A stretch of 64,000 nt of DNA from Phorcus lineatus (Eukaryota > Mollusca > Gastropoda > Trochida > Trochidae): positions 3,286,001 through 3,350,000 of the forward strand of contig OV121088.1 in NCBI GenBank assembly GCA_921293015.1. Direction: 5' to 3'. How positions within the stretch are numbered: position 1 is the first letter of the stretch; each line of letters begins with the position of its first letter. This document shows, piece by piece, positions 10,425 to 22,400 of this stretch. Made by a program: the position numbers and the translations under genes. The notes beneath the pieces were generated by a model, which was not told the origin of the DNA, made no database searches, and saw nothing but the letters and a program-made list of their open reading frames with translations.

Positions 10425-13400
10425 GTAAGTGATTTAGCTCGCCAGTCTGATTTTGATATCAATGCAAAGAATATTCGAATTTTGGATTTCTGATCATGTT
10501 ATTGTTTCTAAGATGAAATTTTCAACTATTTAGAGAACATTTTAATTGATATATAAATAATTTGTTTCATATATAGTTTCATTTTTCAATCATGTGTTCA
10601 AATTACATTTACATTTCACTAACTATCGCAAGGGAATGAACTTATTGATTACCCTTTTAAATGGGGTTACAGACACGTCAGAGGTCGCCTGGCGAAAGGG
10701 TCGGGTATCACATTCTGATCACATTGCCTGATAATGTTTTAAAGTTAGCTATTTGTCGATTGATACATTCGAAACAATGCTTTGTGCTGGATGAGTTGAT
10801 ATTGATGCGTTTGACAACAGCCCCTTACCAACAGTGACTTGGGACATCGTATTGGACAGTTTGTGGAAATCGAGAATGGCAAGCCATACAGAGTAACTAT
10901 AATCATTTTTAATATATGTGTACTAACCACTTACTTTTAAATTTAATTTGATTCGATGTCATTCAGGACTTTACAATTAATTAGAATTAAATATTTTTTA
11001 CAATGTTGAGAGTGTAAAACTGTACTATCAGACCCAATGTGTCATCAATAACCAAGTTATAGCATCATGTGAAATATTATTCATAACATGTGTAGAAAAA
11101 CATATACCCTCGCCAAAATCGTATACTGTGAATCGGACCTCTTTGTGCTATACAGGCAACCTACAGATGCATACTTTTACCATTGTTTTTATTAACTATA
11201 AAATTAAACCCGCTGAGTTAAGATATTGTGAAGGAATGGCGATTCTTACCGTAGAAAAGCTTTTGACCTACCGTACAGAAAATCCATTTGAACGTATAAT
11301 CCAGATCTGTCGTATCTTTGTTGTATATACATAGAAATTCATATAGGGCATGTATTATTGGATAGTTTGATAACACTAACAACCAAATTGTCTGATGTTT
11401 GTATTTCCTTATACGATAAGCGTTGCTTTCACATAGAATACACGACTTCTTCAAATGTTTGTATTCTAGTTATTCATCTATTGTGAAGTTAATGTATTTA
11501 CATGTTAAAATGGTTCTGTGTAAAATTGTCACGTTGAAAAGGACCTAGAACGATTACAATGATTAGTAACATAGCACGACCACCACGACGGTTCATCTAC
11601 GGTGATGTTTGTACCTTTTGTCGATGAGGAAATATTTTACATAGCAGGCAGAAACGGAAAATGAAATATACAAGTAGATATTAAATCATTCAACCTAACT
11701 AGATACAGGGAATGTCCAATGAAATTGACAAATGATTTGTAACTTTGTTTGCAAGTACTCCGTGAGTTGTTGGAGTCATATAGGCCAAACTTAATCAATG
11801 GTGTCATTTGATCGCGAAGTATCAACTGTTACCAAAAAGACATGTTTTGAATCTTATTGGTTTTTTACACTGACAATATGAGGGTAGAACGTCGCAATTA
11901 TGATCGAAAACCGGACAGTGGCGCGCGTGAAATAGTCAAACGTAATTTCGGAGAATTATCTAAAACAGCCAGGAGGGCAGCAAGGAGTTGATAGTGTTTG
12001 TTAGGTTATATTACTAGTATCTATGTATATTGGACGTGATATCTACCCCTCTGTGCATCTATAAGGCTGTTTTTAGATTTTCATGGACAAACAGTATTTG
12101 TCATATGTCTTTTGGACATGAAAATTTAAGATGTTTTGATTTTATATCACCACATATGACATTTAGGTTCGTATTAAAGGTAAATAATATGTCATGAAAA
12201 TCACGGAGTGGCTCTTTAATCCACCATGTTTTGGTCTTTATTGCATAATCGACGTCAAGCGATGTCAACATGTGTGGATCGCGATAGTTTGATATAACAA
12301 TCCAAACACCTCCGGTGGATAAAAATAGATTTCGAAAATCACGGTCTACCGGAAATACCAGAAGAATGGTAATTCAAGGCCTAATTCATATCATAAAACA
12401 ATTATGGACTTCAGACTCGGTTGATCCAATGATTTATCGACCTTGGACATGTGATATTCACCTCGGCTTCGCCTCTGTGAATATCACACGTCCAAGGTCG
12501 ATAAATCATTGGATGAACCTAACTTGAAGTCAATAATTTTTTAATATTATGAATAAATCTTAATATGTCTATGTGTTTTGAAAGAGATTATTTTAAGAAA
12601 ATACCATGCATATTTTCAAATCCATTTACAGTCGTGGTTGTATGAACTGCTTGCACGTGAACCGGAAGACGAAAACATTCAACATTCAGCATATGACCCA
12701 CCTGATCGCTCATTGGTTGGAGACATGTTGTTAACGTTCAATCAGATGAAAGCATTATCAAGAAATGTAAGGGATGAACTTCAAACCATTTAAATGCTAT
12801 TTCACTTGCACGGATATATCGATTCTTATATGGGTGAACAAATCAAGACGGGAAATTCTTTTAAATTCCAACGGGAAAGCTATTAATTTCCACTCAAATA
12901 CAAAATGATGTATTGACTTCAAATGCCAAATATTTTTACCACTTTACATTTTCAAATGCCATTCTCTTTACCAGTTTAGATCTTCACATGCCATTATCTT
13001 TACCAATTTACCTCTGCACATGCCATTATCGTTACGAATTTACCTCTGCACATGCCATTATCGTTACGAATTTACGTCTTCACATGTCATTATTTTCATC
13101 AATTTATATTTCCACATGCCACTACTTTTATCACTTTGCATCTTCGCTTTCAGTTATTTTGACAACTTTACATATTCACTTGCCATTATCGTTACCACTT
13201 TACACCGTCACTTGCCATAATCTTTGCCACTTTAAACATTCACATGTAATAATCTTTACCACTTTCTATCTTCACACGTCCATATCTTTACCAGTTTACA
13301 TCTTCACTTGCCATTATCTTACCCACTATACATCTTCACTTGCCATTATCTTACCCACTATACATCTTCACATGTCATTAGATTTACCATTTTACCACAT

Positions 13401-16400
13401 GCTTGTAGTACCGTTACACGTTTGTACAATGTATCACATAATATATATTTCCTCACATCATCTCACACCATATCTGTCATATCTTCTCCCATCTAAATAT
13501 ATCAAATATGTGTCATTTTCATATTTATTTTTTTCTAATATAAATCTCTAAACAGCACACCTTGTATAACATTATAACATATATCACATATCTATATTAA
13601 TTCCTAACATACCATAAAGCTGACTACCACTTGTATCATAATATCAAGTATGCTGCACCTAAAAAATTACATGGTAGCATGTCATAGCAAACACTTTCAA
13701 ATTATAACAAAGTCAATATAAATTTATGTAATAATTCGTTTGCTTTTTTTATTGACACCCACATGTTTACCGACACATTGTATACACACAACTTAATTCT
13801 CAACGCAAATCTAGTCACCAAGTCTCTAAGATAACTTTTATATTAAAATATACATAAAGAGAAAATCTCCATACACCACAAGTTGTGTTTAGCGTTTGTC
13901 AAACATGTCAGTTAATCTTTGCTTGTACATCAAGAAGTAAGATACATCTGACCTTATGGACAATGATGTAAATAACAATAATGGTCTAGAAAATAGTTTG
14001 TCTTACTTCATTAATTGTCTCTGCAATTCCTTGATTGTTGATGAAAAAAGGAAGATATCATCTGCCTGCAACAACAAAATTTCCTTGGTAATATTCAGAT
14101 GAAGCTGAAAGTTATGACTGAAAAAGTAGAGACAATAGGTTTTAAACGCACCCTTGTCTCATCCCAAACTGATTTCAGAAATCTCTTTATTATTGCGTTC
14201 ACATACTTTTACATTTTCTTAAATGTTTCCAATAGTTTATTCATTATGGTGCCAAGGCCATGTCTTCTTAAAATATTTCAATTTCCAAAAGCTTTTGCAA
14301 AGTCAGAAAAGAGTCCATAAAATCTCTCCCTTTTGACACTCGGATACCTGTTAAAGTTTGTTTAATAAATATGTTTGTGATACCGAGGGACGTTGGCGCG
14401 CGCCATTGACTCAAACGTAATATTGGAAAAAAATACAACAAAGACAAAGACAAATATGGATTGGTAATGTTTAGTAGGTATTTAACTGATATTTATGTTC
14501 ATTGGCGGCATTATTTCGACATATTAACATCTATATGATCGTTTCTCGATATTCAGTCAATTTTAGAGATGCAGATTTTGGGAGAGCATAACTCAGGACA
14601 TGTGGTATTTCATTATCATTAATGTTTCACACATATTTATGGTATTTTTAAATGTATTTTCATTAATGAATAATATTTTCAATATAGCATTAATGTTAAT
14701 AGTTTACGTTTTAACATAACATTATAATTTATGATGATATCGTGAGATCCATCTTTAACATTTCACATTTTTTTTTATCTCATTAACATTTTTGATCAAC
14801 ATCTTAGTATTGCATCTATATTTTATATTTCCCATCTTTAAATGCCTGTTTTGTTTTTTATTAACATCTTAATATGACATCACTAATATTTCACATCATT
14901 ATATGCCTGTGCCATTTTTTAATTAACATTCTCTTACTGCATTTTGTTGATTATTTCACATCCTTACAGGACATAATGTTGAATATCTCACATCCTTACA
15001 TGACATTATGTTGAATATTTCACATCCTTACATGACATTATGTTGAATATTTCACATTTCACATCCTTACATGGCATTATGTTGAATAATTCACATCCTT
15101 ACATGACATTATGTTGAATAATTCACATCCTTACATGGCATTATGTTGAATAATTCACATCCTTACATGACATTATGTTGAATATTTCACATCCTTACAT
15201 GGCATTATGTTGAATAATTCATATCCTTACATGACATTATGTTGAATATTTCACATCCTTACATGACATTGAAAATTTCACATCCTAACATGACATTATG
15301 TTGAATATTTTACATTTCACATCCTTACATGACATTATGTTGAATATTTCAAATCCTTACGACATTATTTTGAATATTTCATATCCTAACATGATATCAT
15401 GTTGAATATCTCACATCCGTACCTAACATTATCTTTTTATTTCACGTCTTCCTTTTACCCTTTCTTCTCTCCCGTTTCTATTCAAGGCTACAGAACAAAA
15501 ACGAAAGATTCCGACAAACGCCTTCATGCTGTGGCCTGACGGAATCATACCCTGGATGTTTGACTCGACAGACCGGAAATTTAGTAAGATTTCATTGGGA
15601 GAGGATTATTTGGTAACTTTCCAAATGATCTATTTTTGTCTCGATATTTGTTTGGCATTCCACTTCTAGAGACCAATAGAGTGTCCTTATTTTAGAAGAA
15701 TATGAATACACAGACGAGCATATTTCTTCAATGACTTCAATTTCTTTAAAGAGCCACTCCGCGATTTTCATAACGTATTATTGCCTTTGAAACGAACCTA
15801 AATGTCATATGTGGTGATATAAAATCAAAACATCTTAACTTTTCATGTCCAAAAGACATACATATGACAAATACTGGTTTTCAACGAAAATCTAAAAACA
15901 GCCTTATAAATGCACAGAGGTGTAGATATACATGGATACCAGTTATATAACCTAACAAACGCTTTCAAGTCCTAACTGCCCTCCTAGATGTTTTAGATAA
16001 GTCTCCAAAATTACGTTTGACTATTTGACGCGCGCCACTGTCCGGTTTTCGATCATAATTGCGATGTTCTACCTTCATATTGTCACCGTAAAAAACCCAG
16101 TAAGCTTTAAAATGTGTTTTTTTGGTAACAGTCGATACTTCGCGATCAAATGACACCATTGATTAAGTTTGGCATATATGACTCCAACAACTCACGGAGT
16201 GGCTCTTTCAAGGGGAACAACAACCCTAGCCTTTCAGACCTAATTGACCAGCAGTTACGTAATTGCCATAGCCGGGAAATAGGTCACGTGACACGGACTG
16301 GGCGCCGGCCAAGCGGTCATTGTGACAGGGGAATCCCCTTTATGACATGCGATCGTTGATTGGCTTATTCATTTTCGTTCCCGACACGATGCCTGTATTC

Positions 16401-19400
16401 CAAATTCCAAATTGATTTCATTTTTTTACCACTTTAGAACTTTTATTAACTTAATTTGGGTGTCTTTGACATATTCTCAATCTTATTCCCCCGTTCATTG
16501 CAAATAACTAAGGCATAGGCCCCACGTCGGCGACATAACACAATGGTGGAAGCAGACGTTAAACTTCAACCCAAGAACACGATGCCTGCAGTCCAAAATG
16601 GCTAGCTTCTCTACTATCACATGTCGCTGTGAGAACACCTGCATTCGGTCGACTATAGGGGGAGCATGTCCTTGCCGTACAGCCGTTGGCCTTTTGTCGA
16701 TGATTATTGAAAATAAGTAAATATCATTATTTTGGCATTTAAGTGATGAAAATGCAATTATTTCGAAATATTTTCAATTTCAGTAAGCTGCCTTACGCCC
16801 ACATACAATCATAAACAAATAAAACAGAATTAGAAAGGAAGTGAATTGACAATGTTTATTCCAGCTCGTCAACTGAAAACATGGCAGTAGAGCGAGATTA
16901 CAGTGACTGTTTAGACCAGACTTTCCGAGTACTATATAACTTCCTTGAAGTATTATAAACAACGTATGTGATCGATCTCTTACATAATATCGTTATTATC
17001 ATTTCCTGTTTCGAGGACAGCTGTGCTTTATTGCTTTATGCCTGACTGGCTGGCTGATAAACATCATAACATCATTGTTGCTCTCAGCTTTACCGTTCAT
17101 GCATTGTATAATGTCTGAGAGACTACGTGGAATAAGATATATCTATAACAAAATGTAGATTATGCGGTTTTGATTATGTTCAAGATTAATCCAACTATAT
17201 TTTATATTTTTCACTATCTTTTAAATGTCAAAAGCATGTGTTCATTTACTGTGGCGAAAAATATCAAAACAAAGTAACTATTTGTCAATCCGGGATTAGG
17301 ACGAGATAATATTTATTGTCATTTACTAAAGTGAATCTATCATTAATTATCAGTTGGGCCCTTTTCTCTGTAAACTGGTAAATAAATGTACGTTAACAAT
17401 TACTGCCAGGTTTGTATACATCATTTTTCAAGTCATTCTTATTCTTATCCATTCGTAATCAGAAATCCCATATCGGAACTATCGGGACGCGTGATGTACG
17501 AGGTGAACCCCTTGTCGATGACTTTGAAATAATGAAAATATTAAATCAATTTTCGATTGTATCATCATGAGATTATACCTTAAAATTTTACTGATGAATA
17601 GTCAACTCAAATGCGAGACATACTAAACCGGACCAAAAAAAAACAGTTTAAAACACCCTATCATCAAGGTAACCCTTTTAGTTAAACTTTATAACTAGTG
17701 ACCAGTATATCCTTCATGTATTCCCTTTTTATAATTATCAGTGATATTTTAAAATTATGGCAAACGTGTCTTAAATTTCTGAAAAATGATTGTGTCTTTG
17801 TTAAATGTCAACTTGGTGTTCAATTATGCTCTTAAAAAGTTGGATAACTATATGTGAATTGTATCAATATTAAAAGTGCATTGACTTTACAGTTGTTTAA
17901 TCCAGGTTCAATTTACTGCCAAATATAAAAAAAAAAACCTCAAACCCCTATCTGCCATAGAAATTTCAAATAGTTAGGAATTGAGTAATAGTGACGAAAA
18001 TTCAAACAATATCCACACAAGTCAAAACCTAACTTTTAAAAATATCGAAAGAAATATTGTGAAGTTTGTTGTGTCCAAGCTTACAAGTAAAATGAAAACA
18101 ACTGCATAATACCAGAGTACCAGAATTGTTTATCTAATTTTGTAAAAGGTGAGGAAAATCAAAAAAAAAACTAAAAAAGATTTCACTTTACAAATATTTA
18201 TATATTTTTTCTCATATCTCATATCTCATATGGCAGTTCAGTTGTAGAACGATTTGTTTAAAACGACATTCTCACACGCGTATCCGGTTGGGTAATTCGC
18301 GCGTGTAAGGAAACCGCACGTAGGATGCAGCGCAGTAAAAACACCGCTGAGTAGAGGGCACGCTGATTGAGATTTACGACTCTCGCGGGGCCTCGCTAAT
18401 TAAACACTGGAAGTTAAAAATTAAAGTTGTAGTCCACCTTTAATGTTTCAGATCAAGAAGGCTTTTCACACACTTAGCGACTTATTCATAAAAATTTTGT
18501 TGATAATTTAATTTTCTCCGCACCTTATATACAAGGAGCAGACATAGTTTTACACTTATCAAAACAAATCTATGAAGGGCGCGGTTTACACGTGGTGTAA
18601 GGGACCTATCGGACCCTTGCCAACCCCTTTGATCGGGTGGAAGGAATCGTATCCTCCGAATCGTTCGGTACTTTAACAATAAAGACGCTGTTATCCCGAA
18701 AATATTGCTTTTATAAATTTATGGAACAAATAATGAAAACATTTGACGTCCTTTTTATCACCTCGTAAATGTAAATGCAATGTGGACTCATAGATATCGG
18801 GATGAGGTTACAAGGCAGGTAATGTTGCAGCCCATGACGAGTCGTACCGAGCTGTGAGAGAGGCTTTGGATCACTGGGAGACGCGCACCTGTTTGAACTT
18901 CATCCATCTCGGCTCATCTGAGTACAAATATCTCAGGGTCAAGCCTCAAGCCATCTTGTCTTTTGGAATTGGACAGGGGTACGTGTTTTTCTGTTAATTT
19001 GTGCCAATTTGATTTAATGGGGAAAGCATCCTTCTCAGGAACCGAACCGTTTATCTGCAATGACAATCAAATCACTTTGTATTAAAAAACTTGAAACAGG
19101 TGTTAAAGCAATATGCTTATGTTGTTCATACTTATATATTGTTGTCAAAGAACTAGCAGTTGAGTCCGCACTTCAATTTTGAGAAAAGAGTTTATACCAT
19201 CTCGTGGAGCCATTACCTTCCCACTGAAGCCAAGAACCTCATAACTTGTCTATTGGAATCAACGTCGTAATAAAATCCCAGCAAACTAACTAACTATATT
19301 TATTTTTGAAAATGCAGTGCATATAGTGTGATCTTTATTTTGGACAAATATTTTCATATCAAAGATTTATATTCAACAGTTTTATTCATTGTCCTGTATA

Positions 19401-22400
19401 TTCACTTTTATCTGGCAGGTGTGCGTCTCCAGTAGGATATGCCCCAGGTGTGCAGGGTGTCTACCTGTCTGAACCTACCTGTACACACGTTAGTCTTTTT
19501 ATGATCTCTCTATTTTCGCATTTGAATAGAAATTGAACACAATTATAAATTGTAATGCTGTTTTTATCTTCATACAGTGATTGTTCAGGTAAATTAGTTT
19601 TTTACATTTTAAAGCATATTATTCCTGTTCATTTAACATCCATCAGGAGATAAGGCCAAGCGTTAAGCGTCGTCGCGCCTCATACACTGATTGGTCACGG
19701 TACCAGAACAAAAAATTTTTTGTGAAAGAAATGTTTCTTATAGGAATGTTTTGACTTTTTTCCTTTATCAGTTGTCTGTTGAAGCATGGGAAATTCATCC
19801 TAGTTTTCACAAATCCTGGCCTCTGAAGGTCATCTAATCTTAAATGAATACTACGATTTTATTTCGGTTGCAATTTTATACTTTATGTTGGCCATTCAGG
19901 TTGGAACCATCATTCATGAAATTGGCCACGTGATCGGCTTCTTCCATGAGCATGCGCGATCAGATCGAGACGATCACGTGACCATTCAAACAGAAAATGT
20001 GATCGATGACGTCAGTTTCAACTTCTTGGTGACCCCGTCGCTCTCGGTCAAGGTCAACTACGATCTTGGGTCAGTTATGCACTACGGGCCTCGGGTAAGC
20101 TACTCAACGTTTACTAACAGAAGCAAGATTTAGATGAGCCAGTGATTTATACTGGCGCGGGTTTTGTCTTGACATTGTCGAGAAATGTATTTGATAGAAA
20201 CTGAACGAACTTGAGGAAAGCATTTAGCAGTGGACCAATTTGCGTTGATGTATAAGCAAGGAGGGGGGAGGGGGAGGGGAGGGTTTTTATTGGGTGACAT
20301 GCTTACGATTGTGCGTGAACGCTATAGTACTATAAACCAAAGTTATTCAAAAATTTATTTGCTATAAATGGATTTGCTAATCGATGACATGGATATCATA
20401 CATTTTTTAGTTAACGCAATTAAGATAATCATGTAATCATTTTTTGGACGTTCATGTCTTGTCAGACAAATGTTTTTCTGGATTAGCGCAGTTCTGTCGA
20501 ATGTCGATGTGTGGCTAAATTTATTTCTCCTGTTAGTTCTTCAGTAAGAATGGACAGAACACCATCTCGCCGAGACATCCCTTCCTGGAGTTCCTCATGG
20601 GACAGCGAGAGGGTCTTAGTTTCTATGACGTACAGGCAGCAAACGACGCCTACGCATGCGCAGGTAGGCGTGTCCTTAAAGTTCTGTATGAATTGTAAAA
20701 ATAAGTAATAAGTTTATTTCATACCACAAAATGCTGCACTATGTCAATCAGCTCTGTTCGTGGGGACGGTCTTTACTCATTTTTGGTGTAATAGTTATAC
20801 GTTAACTTAATATACAACCTACTTCTGGTCGATAGAAACATGGTTAGAGATCAAATCCTTCTAGTTGGTCAACGCAATGTGATGATCGCTTAACACGGAT
20901 AGCGGAAGCTTCGCATGAACCTTTGCGCGTGCATAGAACTTCAACAGCATACTCCGTGGCCATTTAAGGGGAATGGTCTCTCTCATAAATTAATCCCTCT
21001 TTTTACATCTCATCCATTATTACGTACCGTGTCAATTTGTCTATATTAAACAATCCAGTACGTATTTCCAGCCAGCTGCAGGAACAGACCACTCTGCGAG
21101 AATGGGGGGTTTCTGGTCAAGGGTTGTTCCTGCAAGTGTCCGGAGGGGCTGGCCGGTGTCACGTGCAATGAAATTGACCAACAGACTTCCCAAGGTGTCC
21201 ACGTGACTTGATATTCACATATACCATTGAAATGAAGTAAACTTTTCTGTAGTTCTTCAATATATATATAATTGAAAATAATTCTCTCATTTATTTTGCA
21301 TTTAATAGCTATTGAGATATAAGAAACGTGATGTTTCTACATTTTTTCTACATTCATACGTGATGATTGACCATTTCTAAAATCCATTATATATTCTTAC
21401 AGACGGAGGTATCCATCATATATTCTACGATTCATCAAAGCTGATCACATCTAAACTGCTGAACTCCTTCACGAAAATAACATGGCTTTTCAAGGTAATG
21501 CCTTTTTCCATTATGAAGCCGTCAATGTGTTATTATTTTTCTGAGTTCACATTGATTTGAGATTTTCTTGCTGCTTATACCAATCACCATTGCCACATTT
21601 CATATTTATGCTACCAAATGGATAATGTTACGATGGCTATTTTCAAATGAAGGAAAAATAAACCTACTTTGGTATCCCTTTCCCCTATTAAGTTTAAAAA
21701 CTTATGCTTAGTTAATCAAACCATTCATTAATATAACATCCCCGTAGGTCACCATTTGCGCCAGTCTTCGTCACTTGCGTATTCAAGGCTTGCTGCACTG
21801 CACACAATTCTTGGTTGAAGTTGAGTGCCTTTATAGGCGGTAACAAGTTCAGTTAAAGCACACTGAAGGGGTGGCATAGAATAATTGACGAAAATCAGCA
21901 AGGCGTGAATTATCTACATGTAAAGACAGTTGCGGGTTATGCCTTGCTGCTTTAAAGTTTTTAAACATAAAATTTTTCCCCATATTTATTTCTCACAGTT
22001 TCAAGTTTCTTGCATACAACATTCATATAGGTAAAATATCCACTTATACATTTGATATGAAGATCTTCATATTCTTCAGTTTGAACAATGTTTTATCAAC
22101 AGGGTGAGGATAACAATTGTGTATCATATCTATATCAAAATATTATTCAAATTTTCAATTCAAGACATTAAAGTAGTTACCGTTACAATTGCACGTCACT
22201 GTTACATTTATCATATATACCATGAAAAGTTATAATATACAATTAATATCAATATTATCTGAACTTGATGATTGTTCCTTACACTTCTCAAAACTATCCT
22301 ATGAACATTACTTATTGATAAGATTATGAAAGGTTGACCAAAATATGTAGAATTTTTGCACAATTGCAGTTTGAGAAAGCAATTCTTTTGGAAGTTTGCA

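Noticed and set aside
12913-13551. 212-codon plus-strand frame
   Set aside because: It is the 32-bp minisatellite read through inside an astacin intron; unit length is not a multiple of three and the residues only cycle through the repeat.
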